NCBI GenBank assembly: GCA_964650975.1
Contig: CAZYWA010000512.1
Location: forward strand, 1 to 5,758
Source of the DNA: CAZYWA01 sp964650975 [NCBI: uncultured bacterium]
Lineage (GTDB): Bacteria; JADJOY01
Reading direction: 5' to 3'
DNA: 5,758 nucleotides
Shown here: one piece after another, positions 1 to 5,531 of the stretch
Position numbering within the stretch: the stretch's first letter is position 1
Layout: the number at the start of each line of letters is the position of its first letter
Made by a program: the position numbers and the translations under genes
The notes under the pieces: generated by a model
The model's database searches: none
What the model saw: only the letters and a program-made list of their open reading frames with translations
What the model was told of the DNA's origin: nothing

Positions 1-44
1 CGCGCGGGAACGCGTCCCTCCCACGTGGCGAGGAAGAGTCTCAT

Positions 45-63
45 CGGGAGGGACCGGCTCCCG
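45..63 (-). terminator. Weak hairpin downstream of the ADC-like gene
   Basis: A 6-bp perfect inverted repeat (CGGGAG / CTCCCG) with a 7-base loop lies about 24 bases past the stop of the decarboxylase-like gene. Read on the minus strand it is followed by ATGAGACTCTT, which is not a real U-tract. It could help end the leftward operon, but such short GC stems arise easily in this DNA. Confidence 0.2.
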
Positions 64-87
64 CCGTCCGCCTGCCGGCCAGAGCGA

Positions 88-846
88 TCACAGCTCCTGC
101 GCGTTGTCGTAGCGGGCGCGCATCGATGCGACGCTGCCGCTCATCAGCGGGCGCTTGGGCAGTCCCAGAAACCGCAGCTCGTCGGCGATGGCATGCTCGC
201 CGAGCGTGAGCCGGGCGCCCGCGAGCCCGAATCCGAGACCGCTACCGCTCGCGACGAACGGAGTCTTCCGGAGCGTCCCGTCGATGCACGCGAGCGCCAC
301 CAGCGGCGTGTCCTGAAACGTGCGCTTGCCGTGGGTGCGCACCATCAGCGTCAGCACGTGCTGCTCGCCCGAGGTGAGCGTCGCGGTGCGGGTGCTGTGC
401 TTCTCGCCCGCGTGCTCCTCGCGGATGGTGATTTTCTCGACCGTCTTGGGCAGGCCCCAGATGGTGCGTCCGGCCTCGCAGGAAAACGCGGTGGTGACCG
501 GCAGGCGATGGAGATACGTGCCGATGTTGCCGCGCAGCGAGTCGATCGTCATGCCGACGATCGGCAGCGCGCGTCCGCCGCCCAGGCGCACCGGAAACGC
601 GATCGCCAGCTCGTTGTACACGCCGAGATCGTTGTCGCGGTACTCGATGGCCGCGATGCTCACCATCGCGCGTCCGGGGAACACCTCGGCCAGCTCGACG
701 CGGTCGACGCCGATCACGGCGCGCGCCGCCCGCGTCGGGACCACGAAGCTCGCGAACAGGACACTCGCGTCGCGCACCCAGACGGGGAGCTCGACGACCC
801 GGTCCGCGACGCGGTAGTGGCCCGCGGCCAGCGGCGCGTCGGTCAT
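88..846 (-). CDS. Acetoacetate decarboxylase superfamily protein
   Basis: The protein is 252 residues, close to the usual ADC length of about 245. From memory of the Clostridium acetobutylicum enzyme, two family landmarks align. VYNE (76-79) matches the segment holding catalytic Glu76, and GRTIWGLPKT (126-135) matches the segment with the Schiff-base lysine, here Lys134. Classical ADC has two adjacent lysines (115/116), the second lowering the pKa of the first. Here the second position is Thr135, so acetoacetate may not be the substrate and a decarboxylase, aldolase or dehydratase-like activity on another keto acid is possible. No signal peptide or membrane segment is evident, so it is probably cytosolic. 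It starts at ATG with a weak GGGA six bases upstream. It lies 76 bp downstream of the GMC oxidoreductase on the same strand and is probably co-transcribed with it. Family assignment is fairly sure; the substrate is unknown. Confidence 0.85.
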   Translation of the reverse strand: MTDAPLAAGHYRVADRVVELPVWVRDASVLFASFVVPTRAARAVIGVDRVELAEVFPGRAMVSIAAIEYRDNDLGVYNELAIAFPVRLGGGRALPIVGMTIDSLRGNIGTYLHRLPVTTAFSCEAGRTIWGLPKTVEKITIREEHAGEKHSTRTATLTSGEQHVLTLMVRTHGKRTFQDTPLVALACIDGTLRKTPFVASGSGLGFGLAGARLTLGEHAIADELRFLGLPKRPLMSGSVASMRARYDNAQEL

Positions 847-922
847 CGGCGATCCCGGTCGAATGCTTGCCCACCGAGGGACCGATGGGCCTCCAAGCAG
901 GGCGGCGATCGCCGGGGCCGGA

Positions 923-2545
923 TCACGCGGCGCCCGACTTGATCAGGTCCGCGCACTTCTCGCCGATCATGATCGAGGGCGCGTTGGTGTTGCCGCCCAC
1001 GATCTTGGGCATGATCGACGCATCGGCCACCCGCAGTCCCGCCACTCCGCGCACGCGCAGCTCGTGATTCACCACCGCCGCGTCGTCGTTCCCCATCTTG
1101 CAGGTGCCGACCGGGTGATAGATCGTCTTGGCGAAGAGCTTCACGTGGGCGCGCAGCGCGTCGGGGCCGGTGCAAGCCGGGCCGGGAGTGCGCTCGGCGA
1201 TCACGTACTGCTTGAACGGCTGCTGCTCGGCCATGCGGCGCGCGATCTCGAGCCCGCGAATCAGCACGTGCATGTCGTCTTCGTGCTCGAGGTAGTGGGG
1301 ATCGATGATCGGTGCGGCCTCCGGGTTGGTACTGTCGAGCCGGACCGTGCCGCGGCTCTTCGGATAGATCATCCCCGCGAGCACCGTGAAGCTCGGCTTC
1401 TTCGAGATGGCGCCCTTCTGGGGGCCGTCGTCGTTGGGCTCGGGATAGGCCCACGGCAGACCGAAGAACTGCAGGTCGGGAATCGGCTGATCGGGAGACG
1501 TCTTCACGAAGGCGCCGCCTTCGAGGAAGGTCTTGCCGAACCAGCCGTCGTTGAAGAGGAAGTCCTTGAGCATCCCGCCGATGTAGTGCGGCGCGGTGCT
1601 GGTGTGGCCCGACGCCGACGTGGTTTCGTAGCGCACCGGCACCATCAGGTGATCGTGGAGGTTGCCGCCGACCCCCGGCAGATCGGCGGCCACGCCGATC
1701 CCCTTCGACTTCAGGTGATCCGCCGGGCCGACGCCCGAGAGCATGAGGATCTGCGGTGAGCCGATGGTGCCTGCCGAGAGGATCACCTCGCGCTCGGCGC
1801 GCGCGGTCACGGTCTGTCCGTCCTTCACGTAGGTGACGCCCACCGCGCGACCGCCCTCGATCACGATCTTGGCGACCAGCGCCTTGTCCGCGACCTCGAC
1901 GTTGCCGCGCTCGACCGCCGGATAGAGAAACGCCACCGAGGTGCTGATCCGCTTCCGGTTGGCGCAGGTCTGGTGGTACGAGCAAGCGCCTTCCTGCTGT
2001 TCGCCGTTGAAGTCGTCGATCACCGGCACGCCGCACGCCGCCGCCATCGCCTGGTTGAATCCGGCGGTGACCGGCGACTGGTCTTCCTGGCTGGTGACGC
2101 CGAGCGGGCCGCGGCTGCCGTGAAACGGGGTGTCGCCTTTCTCGAACGCCTCCGACTTCTTGAAGTAGGGAAGCACGTCGTCGTAGCCCCAGCCGGCATT
2201 CCCCCAATCGCGCCACTCGTCGTAGTTGGCGCGGTGGCCGCGGATGTACAGCATGCCGTTGACCGAGCTGCAGCCGCCCAGCACCTTGCCGCGCGTCCAC
2301 GGCATCACGCGGCCGTCCATGAACTTCTGTGGCGCCGTCTTGTAGCCCCAGTCGCTCATCGCCTTGAGTTGCGGGCTCTCGTAGACGATCGCGAGCGCTC
2401 CGGGGCGGCGGAACAGGAACGACTTGTCGCTGCCTCCCGCTTCGATCACCAGGATCCGCGTCTTGGGATCCTCGCCCAGGCGGTTGGCGATGACGCAGCC
2501 GGCGGAGCCGGCACCGATCACGATGTAGTCGTAGCTGGATGCCAT
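923..2545 (-). CDS. GMC family FAD-dependent oxidoreductase (choline/alcohol dehydrogenase type)
   Basis: The protein is 540 residues, normal for the BetA/AlkJ branch of GMC flavoproteins, which oxidise an alcohol to an aldehyde or ketone while reducing FAD. The N-terminal Rossmann motif is GAGSAG (11-16), with the ribose-binding Glu35 in VIEAG. The first GMC signature covers about 86-110 (GKVLGGCSSVNG, then RGHRANYDEW). The second is GTIGSPQILMLSGVG (259-273). The C-terminal catalytic pair is His477 in YHPVGTCKMG and Asn521 in GGNTNAP. Their spacing of 44 equals that of His466/Asn510 in choline oxidase. No signal peptide is seen, so it is probably cytosolic or peripherally membrane-associated. 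The ATG has a GGGGAG seven bases upstream. It is transcribed from its own promoter with a palindromic operator and probably shares a message with the ADC-like gene. The substrate cannot be read from sequence: choline, a medium-chain alcohol, polyethylene glycol or a terpenoid/steroid alcohol are all possible, so no gene symbol is given. Confidence 0.95.
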   Translation of the reverse strand: MASSYDYIVIGAGSAGCVIANRLGEDPKTRILVIEAGGSDKSFLFRRPGALAIVYESPQLKAMSDWGYKTAPQKFMDGRVMPWTRGKVLGGCSSVNGMLYIRGHRANYDEWRDWGNAGWGYDDVLPYFKKSEAFEKGDTPFHGSRGPLGVTSQEDQSPVTAGFNQAMAAACGVPVIDDFNGEQQEGACSYHQTCANRKRISTSVAFLYPAVERGNVEVADKALVAKIVIEGGRAVGVTYVKDGQTVTARAEREVILSAGTIGSPQILMLSGVGPADHLKSKGIGVAADLPGVGGNLHDHLMVPVRYETTSASGHTSTAPHYIGGMLKDFLFNDGWFGKTFLEGGAFVKTSPDQPIPDLQFFGLPWAYPEPNDDGPQKGAISKKPSFTVLAGMIYPKSRGTVRLDSTNPEAAPIIDPHYLEHEDDMHVLIRGLEIARRMAEQQPFKQYVIAERTPGPACTGPDALRAHVKLFAKTIYHPVGTCKMGNDDAAVVNHELRVRGVAGLRVADASIMPKIVGGNTNAPSIMIGEKCADLIKSGAA

Positions 2546-2575
2546 GGACGTGCTCCCCGGATGGGCAGTCCGTCC

Positions 2576-2604
2576 GATGTAGAACGTGTTCTACTTGGCG
2601 TCAA
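2576..2604 (-). promoter_or_regulatory. Sigma-70-type promoter of the GMC oxidoreductase gene
   Basis: On the minus strand, TTGACG (positions 2604-2599) is a 5/6 match to the -35 box. It is followed by exactly 17 bases and then TACATC (2581-2576), a 3/6 match to the -10 box. Transcription would start near 2569, giving a leader of about 24 bases that contains the GGGGAG ribosome site. The -10 is weak but the spacing is ideal, and the only palindromic operator in the area fills the spacer, which supports the call. Confidence 0.6.
2579..2594. promoter_or_regulatory. TetR-type operator, KstR-like palindrome
   Basis: GTAGAACGTGTTCTAC is a perfect inverted repeat with 7-bp arms around a 2-base centre. 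Positions 2580-2593 match the TNNAACNNGTTNNA consensus described for KstR, the TetR-family repressor of cholesterol catabolism in mycobacteria. The site occupies most of the 17-bp promoter spacer and three bases of the -10 box, a typical place for steric repression. The palindrome and its position are seen directly. TetR-family binding is inferred, and KstR itself need not be the regulator because other TetR proteins use similar half-sites. No regulator gene is in this window. Confidence 0.6.
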
Positions 2605-2607
2605 GTC

Positions 2608-2630
2608 GAGGTCGACGTCCGGTCGACCTC
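2608..2630 (-). terminator. 9-bp hairpin between the small gene and the GMC promoter
   Basis: GAGGTCGAC and GTCGACCTC form a perfect 9-bp stem with a 5-base loop, beginning three bases past the stop of the small coiled-coil gene. Read on the minus strand it has no U-run behind it and is followed at once by the -35 region of the GMC promoter. It may insulate the GMC promoter from upstream transcription, act as a second protein-binding dyad, or be incidental, since each arm contains the self-complementary GTCGAC. Confidence 0.35.
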
Positions 2631-2633
2631 CGG

Positions 2634-2906
2634 TCAGCGCCGACGGGGGCCCGAGCCGGGGCGCTTCGCCGGCGCGCCGTGCGCCGAGGGCGTGGGGCGG
2701 CGCGGCGGTTTCGGAGTGGCGGCCGCGTCGGCGACCTGGCGGCCGATCCGCGTCACCTCGGTCTGCAGCGTGGTCACGTCGGCGCGCAGTGAGCCCAGAC
2801 TCTGCGCTACCTCGATGCGCATGCCGCGCAGCTCGTCGAGGGTCTCGCGCAGCAGGTCGATCACCACGTCGGCGGCGCGGGCGAAGCCTGACACGTTCTC
2901 GATCAT
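2634..2906 (-). CDS. Small coiled-coil protein with a basic Pro/Arg-rich tail, unknown function
   Basis: I do not recognise a family. Taking the ATG at 2906, the product is 90 residues. Roughly residues 1-62 look like one long amphipathic helix or coiled coil, with regularly spaced Ile/Leu/Val (VVIDLLRETLDELRGMRIEV and onward). Residues from about 65 to the end are a disordered tail rich in Pro, Ala, Lys and Arg, ending in RRR. There is no signal peptide, Cys or membrane segment. An in-frame ATG two codons earlier (2910-2912) touches the AGGAG ribosome site directly, so the later ATG with a 6-base gap is preferred. Such a helix plus cationic tail could oligomerise and bind an anionic partner (nucleic acid, granule surface or acidic protein), but this is inference. 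It lies 88 bp upstream of the GMC gene on the same strand, separated by a hairpin and a promoter, so it may be a separate transcript. Confidence 0.7.
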   Translation of the reverse strand: MIENVSGFARAADVVIDLLRETLDELRGMRIEVAQSLGSLRADVTTLQTEVTRIGRQVADAAATPKPPRRPTPSAHGAPAKRPGSGPRRR

Positions 2907-2912
2907 GTCCAT

Positions 2913-2917
2913 CTCCT
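2913..2917 (-). promoter_or_regulatory. Ribosome binding site that decides the start of the small coiled-coil gene
   Basis: The minus strand reads AGGAG, then ATGGAC, then ATG. The Shine-Dalgarno sequence abuts the first ATG with no gap, which is too close for initiation, but stands six bases from the second ATG at 2906, a normal spacing. Confidence 0.6.
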
Positions 2918-3073
2918 GGAATCCAACTGTCAGAGGGATGACGTTCCGTCAGCGGCGTCTCCAACCGTACAACGGGTCTAAGGCGGCCGGCGCGGGGGCT
3001 CAGCCCGAAAGCCCCGTGTCCATTGACGATGTCGCACCGCGGCCGCGTCCCCCATCCCGTCATCAAAGGTCTC

Positions 3074-3098
3074 GTTTCGGTACGGAAACTGCTTTCCG
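3074..3098. repeat. Two overlapping inverted repeats upstream of the J-domain gene
   Basis: GTTTC (3074-3078) can pair with GAAAC (3085-3089), while CGGAAA (3083-3088) can pair perfectly with TTTCCG (3093-3098) across a 4-base CTGC loop. The middle segment is shared, so the two stems exclude each other. The stretch overlaps the sigma-54-like element and ends about eight bases before the G-rich ribosome site. It could be a protein-binding dyad or a small RNA structure in the leader; the arms are short. Confidence 0.35.
3078..3093 (+). promoter_or_regulatory. Possible sigma-54 (-24/-12) promoter for the J-domain gene
   Basis: CGGTACG, four bases, then CTGCT resembles the consensus TGGCACG-N4-TTGCW at 9 of 12 defined positions. 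The invariant GG (3079-3080) and GC (3091-3092) are separated by exactly ten bases. Transcription would begin about 3103-3105, just before the GGGGGAG ribosome site, leaving a very short leader. No activator-binding sites are clear upstream. No good sigma-70 promoter was found in the 213-bp divergent region for either direction. Confidence 0.35.
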
Positions 3099-3119
3099 AT
3101 CCGGTGGGGGAGACGCCTC

Positions 3120-4274
3120 ATGCAAATCACCTGCGGATCCTGCCAGTCCTCGTTCAACCTGAACCTGGACGGCATCCACCATCAGCGCTTCCAGTTCAAG
3201 TGCCCTAGCTGCGCGACCTTGATCCTGGTGGATCGGTCCAGCTCCTCGACGGAGATCAAGGTCGCTCGGGCGGATTCGGCCAGCCCGTCCGACGGTGCCG
3301 CGGCATCATCCCCCGGGGCGGAGGATGCCCCCGAGGGCGGCAAGGGTTTCCGGGAGGCGCCCACCGATCGCATCGGCGCCAAGCCTGCGGGCGCGGCTCT
3401 CGCAGCCGGCGCGCCGGCCAAGGAAGACCCCAAGGACGCGATCCGGGTGGCCTCGAAGCAGGCCGTTCCCGAGGCGCCCAAGCCCGTGGACCCCGCGGAG
3501 ACCCTGCGTCGCGAGATCCTCGACCAGCACCCCGAGCTCATGAAGAAGAACTACTTCGACTTGCTCGGGGTCAAGCAGGACGCACCGCTCGAAGAGGTCA
3601 AGGCCAACTACTTCAAGCTCGCCAAGCAGTACCACCCCGATCGCTTCGTCGCGGCGCTCGAGGAAGCGGAGCTGGCCAAGGTCCGGGAGCTGTCGTCGCG
3701 CATCAACCAGGCCTTCCAGGAGCTGCGCACCGAGGCGAGCCGCCAGGAGTACATCAAGAAGCTCGCCGATCCGGACCGCGAGAAGAAGCGCCTCCAGGCG
3801 AGCTCGATCATCGAGGCCATGATCGACCACGAGAAGGGGCGGCTGGCGTTCAAGCAGTCGAGCTTCGAGGTGGCGCTCGGGCACTTCCAGCGCTGCGTCG
3901 CGCTGCACCCGACGGAGGCGGAGTACCACTTCATGATGGCGCAGGCGCTGATGCGGGCCCGCGGCGTCGAGAGCACCGCCAACCGCCACGCCGTCGAAGC
4001 GGAGCTGCGCAAGGCCGTCGACCTGCAGCCCAACAACGCGATCTACCGGATGGGCATCGGCCACTACTGGAAGGCGCGGGGCGACATGGACAAGGCGCTC
4101 AGCTACTACAAGTCGGCGATCAAGATCGACCCGAAGAACCACGAGGCGATGCGCGAGCTCCGGCTCTTCGAGTCACGCAGGGAGAAGGAGCGCGAAGAGC
4201 GCAAAGGCGCGACGGGCGCGGCACGTGGCGGGCTCGCCTGGGCTGGAGAGAAGCTCCGGCTGGGGTCGCGCTGA
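3120..4274 (+). CDS. Zinc-ribbon / J-domain / TPR protein
   Basis: The protein is 384 residues with four parts. Residues 1-38 are an MJ0042-type zinc ribbon with Cys5/Cys8 and Cys28/Cys31. Residues 40-125 are a low-complexity Ala/Pro/Ser/Gly linker. Residues about 144-212 are a J-domain with the essential HPD at 172-174, a basic helix II (KANYFKLAKQ) and a helix III ending in NQAFQELR. Residues 233-338 are TPRs: the first (233-266) and last (307-340) fit the Gly8/Ala20/aromatic24/Pro32 pattern, the middle one is looser. The last ~35 residues are highly charged. It lacks the Gly/Phe and DnaJ zinc-centre regions, so it is a class C J-protein that should stimulate DnaK ATPase on specific clients rather than the general DnaJ. 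No signal peptide or membrane helix is seen, so cytosolic. GGAG stands seven bases before the ATG. It lies 105 bp upstream of a diguanylate cyclase and is probably co-transcribed. Domain calls are strong; the client is unknown. Confidence 0.92.
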   Translation: MQITCGSCQSSFNLNLDGIHHQRFQFKCPSCATLILVDRSSSSTEIKVARADSASPSDGAAASSPGAEDAPEGGKGFREAPTDRIGAKPAGAALAAGAPAKEDPKDAIRVASKQAVPEAPKPVDPAETLRREILDQHPELMKKNYFDLLGVKQDAPLEEVKANYFKLAKQYHPDRFVAALEEAELAKVRELSSRINQAFQELRTEASRQEYIKKLADPDREKKRLQASSIIEAMIDHEKGRLAFKQSSFEVALGHFQRCVALHPTEAEYHFMMAQALMRARGVESTANRHAVEAELRKAVDLQPNNAIYRMGIGHYWKARGDMDKALSYYKSAIKIDPKNHEAMRELRLFESRREKEREERKGATGAARGGLAWAGEKLRLGSR

Positions 4275-4379
4275 CCCGGGCATCCGCCCTACTGGCGCCG
4301 ACCCCGTCCGCAATGAGATCCTGACCACACACCGAGCTGCCAGACGCCGCTGCCGGTAGTGGGCCGCGGCCAAAGACAC

Positions 4380-5501
4380 ATGTCGTTCGACCCACCCTCG
4401 AGAGGCGTCGCCGACCCGGGCACGCAGGCGCGCTCGGCGTACGGGCACCTGGTCGACCGGGTGCACCTGCTGCCGGAGGTGATGAAGGCGCTCTCGCGGC
4501 GGCTGCCGGAGAGAGACATCTCCGACGTGCTGGTCTCGGCGGTCGACCAGATGTTCCGGCCGTCCCGCATCATCGTGCTGCTCAGGACCCAGAGCGGCGG
4601 CCGGCTCGAGCCGCGCGCGCTCAAGGGCTACGACCAGGACCGCCGGCGCTCGTTCGACGTCGAGCCGGGGATCGGCCTGGTGGGCCGCGCGGCGATGGGC
4701 ACGGTGGTGGTGAGCCGCGACGCGGCGCGCGGCATGCTCGCGATCCAGAATCCGCAGCGCCGCCCGGCGCGCCCGTGCGACGAAGGGCTCGACGTCGCGG
4801 CGCCGATCGTGTGGGAGCGCGAGGTGCTGGGCGTGGTGGCGATGGGCGGCGTCGAGACCGGGCTCCTGCCGGGCACAAAGAGCCTGCTCGCGGCGCTCGG
4901 CGTCGCCGCCGGCACTGCGCTCAAGCACGCAGCGCTCACCCGCCAGCTCGAGGAGCGCGCCGACTCCGACACCCTCACGGGGTTGCGAAACAAGCGCTAC
5001 TTCCTGGAGCACCTCGATCGCGAGATCGAGGAAGCCAAGGTCACCGGCAAGGTGCTGTCGCTCTTCCTCTTCGACATCGACTGGTTCAAGCACTACAACG
5101 ACAACCACGGGCACCCGGCCGGCGACGCGCTGCTCGCGGAGCTCGGGCAGATCATCAAGAAGAGCTTCCCGCGCGCGGTGGACGTCGCGGCGCGCTACGG
5201 CGGCGAGGAGTTCGTGGTGCTCTTCCGCCGAACTCCCAAGGACGTGGCCGAATTCATGGCCGACCGGTTCCGCCACTTCATCGAGCGTCATGCGTTTCCC
5301 AACGCGGATCGCCAGCCGCGCGGCGCCGTCACGCTGAGCGGCGGCATCGCCACCTTCCCCGAGGACGCGACCACCGCCGAAGGCTTGCTGCAGACGGCCG
5401 ACGACTGGCTCTACGAAGCGAAGCGCTCGGGCCGGAACCGGGTGCTCGCGGCGCTGCCCGGCCAGAAATCCCGGCTCACCGACATCACCGAAAACCGCTG
5501 A
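4380..5501 (+). CDS. GAF-GGDEF diguanylate cyclase
   Basis: The protein makes cyclic di-GMP from two GTP. Counting from the ATG at 4380 it has 373 residues. About 24-184 is a GAF-type sensor (segments such as VEPGIGLVGRAA and LDVAAPIVWEREVLGVVAM). A short helix leads into GGDEF at about 190-356: DTLTGLRNKRYF (198 on), FDIDWFKHYND (231-241) with the metal-binding Asp, GHPAGD (244-249) and the active-site loop GGEEF (274-278). RAVD (265-268) lies at the I-site distance from GGEEF seen in PleD, so product inhibition is expected. There is no membrane segment, so it is cytosolic and presumably controlled by a small ligand or redox state of the GAF domain. Neither the ATG nor an in-frame GTG at 4359 has a good ribosome site; the ATG is chosen because the added residues are not family-like. 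The 105-bp gap after the J-domain gene shows no clear promoter or terminator, fitting an operon. Confidence 0.93.
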   Translation: MSFDPPSRGVADPGTQARSAYGHLVDRVHLLPEVMKALSRRLPERDISDVLVSAVDQMFRPSRIIVLLRTQSGGRLEPRALKGYDQDRRRSFDVEPGIGLVGRAAMGTVVVSRDAARGMLAIQNPQRRPARPCDEGLDVAAPIVWEREVLGVVAMGGVETGLLPGTKSLLAALGVAAGTALKHAALTRQLEERADSDTLTGLRNKRYFLEHLDREIEEAKVTGKVLSLFLFDIDWFKHYNDNHGHPAGDALLAELGQIIKKSFPRAVDVAARYGGEEFVVLFRRTPKDVAEFMADRFRHFIERHAFPNADRQPRGAVTLSGGIATFPEDATTAEGLLQTADDWLYEAKRSGRNRVLAALPGQKSRLTDITENR

Positions 5502-5508
5502 GTCTCCA

Positions 5509-5531
5509 CGAGGGTCTGTTCCAGACCCTCG
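5509..5531 (+). terminator. Strong hairpin after the diguanylate cyclase gene
   Basis: CGAGGGTCTG and CAGACCCTCG form a perfect 10-bp stem with a 3-base TTC loop, starting eight bases past the stop codon. The following bases (CCCCATCAGG) contain no U-tract, so it is not a classical intrinsic terminator. It may still end or stabilise the 3' end of the rightward message. Confidence 0.55.

Noticed and set aside
903-914. 12-bp palindrome CGGCGATCGCCG between the GMC and ADC-like genes
   Set aside because: Self-complementary GC-rich words of this length arise often in such DNA; it has no loop for a stable hairpin beyond four bases and no promoter around it.
25-942. 305-residue plus-strand open frame across the ADC-like gene
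   Set aside because: Antisense to a protein with conserved ADC motifs; composition is dominated by Arg/Ala/Asp/His, as expected for a shadow frame.
843-2300. 485-residue minus-strand open frame inside the GMC gene
   Set aside because: It is another frame on the same strand as a complete GMC oxidoreductase and is almost all Arg/Gly/Ala, with no recognisable domain.
923-2545. Naming the GMC protein betA
   Set aside because: No choline transporter, betI or betaine aldehyde dehydrogenase is present, and GMC substrate specificity cannot be read from the signatures alone.
2539-3162. Plus- and minus-strand open frames spanning the 2.5-3.1 kb region
   Set aside because: They cross the GMC promoter, the small gene and the divergent intergenic region, have Arg/Pro/Ser-rich low-complexity translations and lack ribosome sites.
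3306-4142. 278-residue minus-strand open frame opposite the J-domain gene
   Set aside because: Its Leu/Val/Arg/Asp-rich sequence mirrors the Lys/Glu-rich sense protein; no domain is visible.
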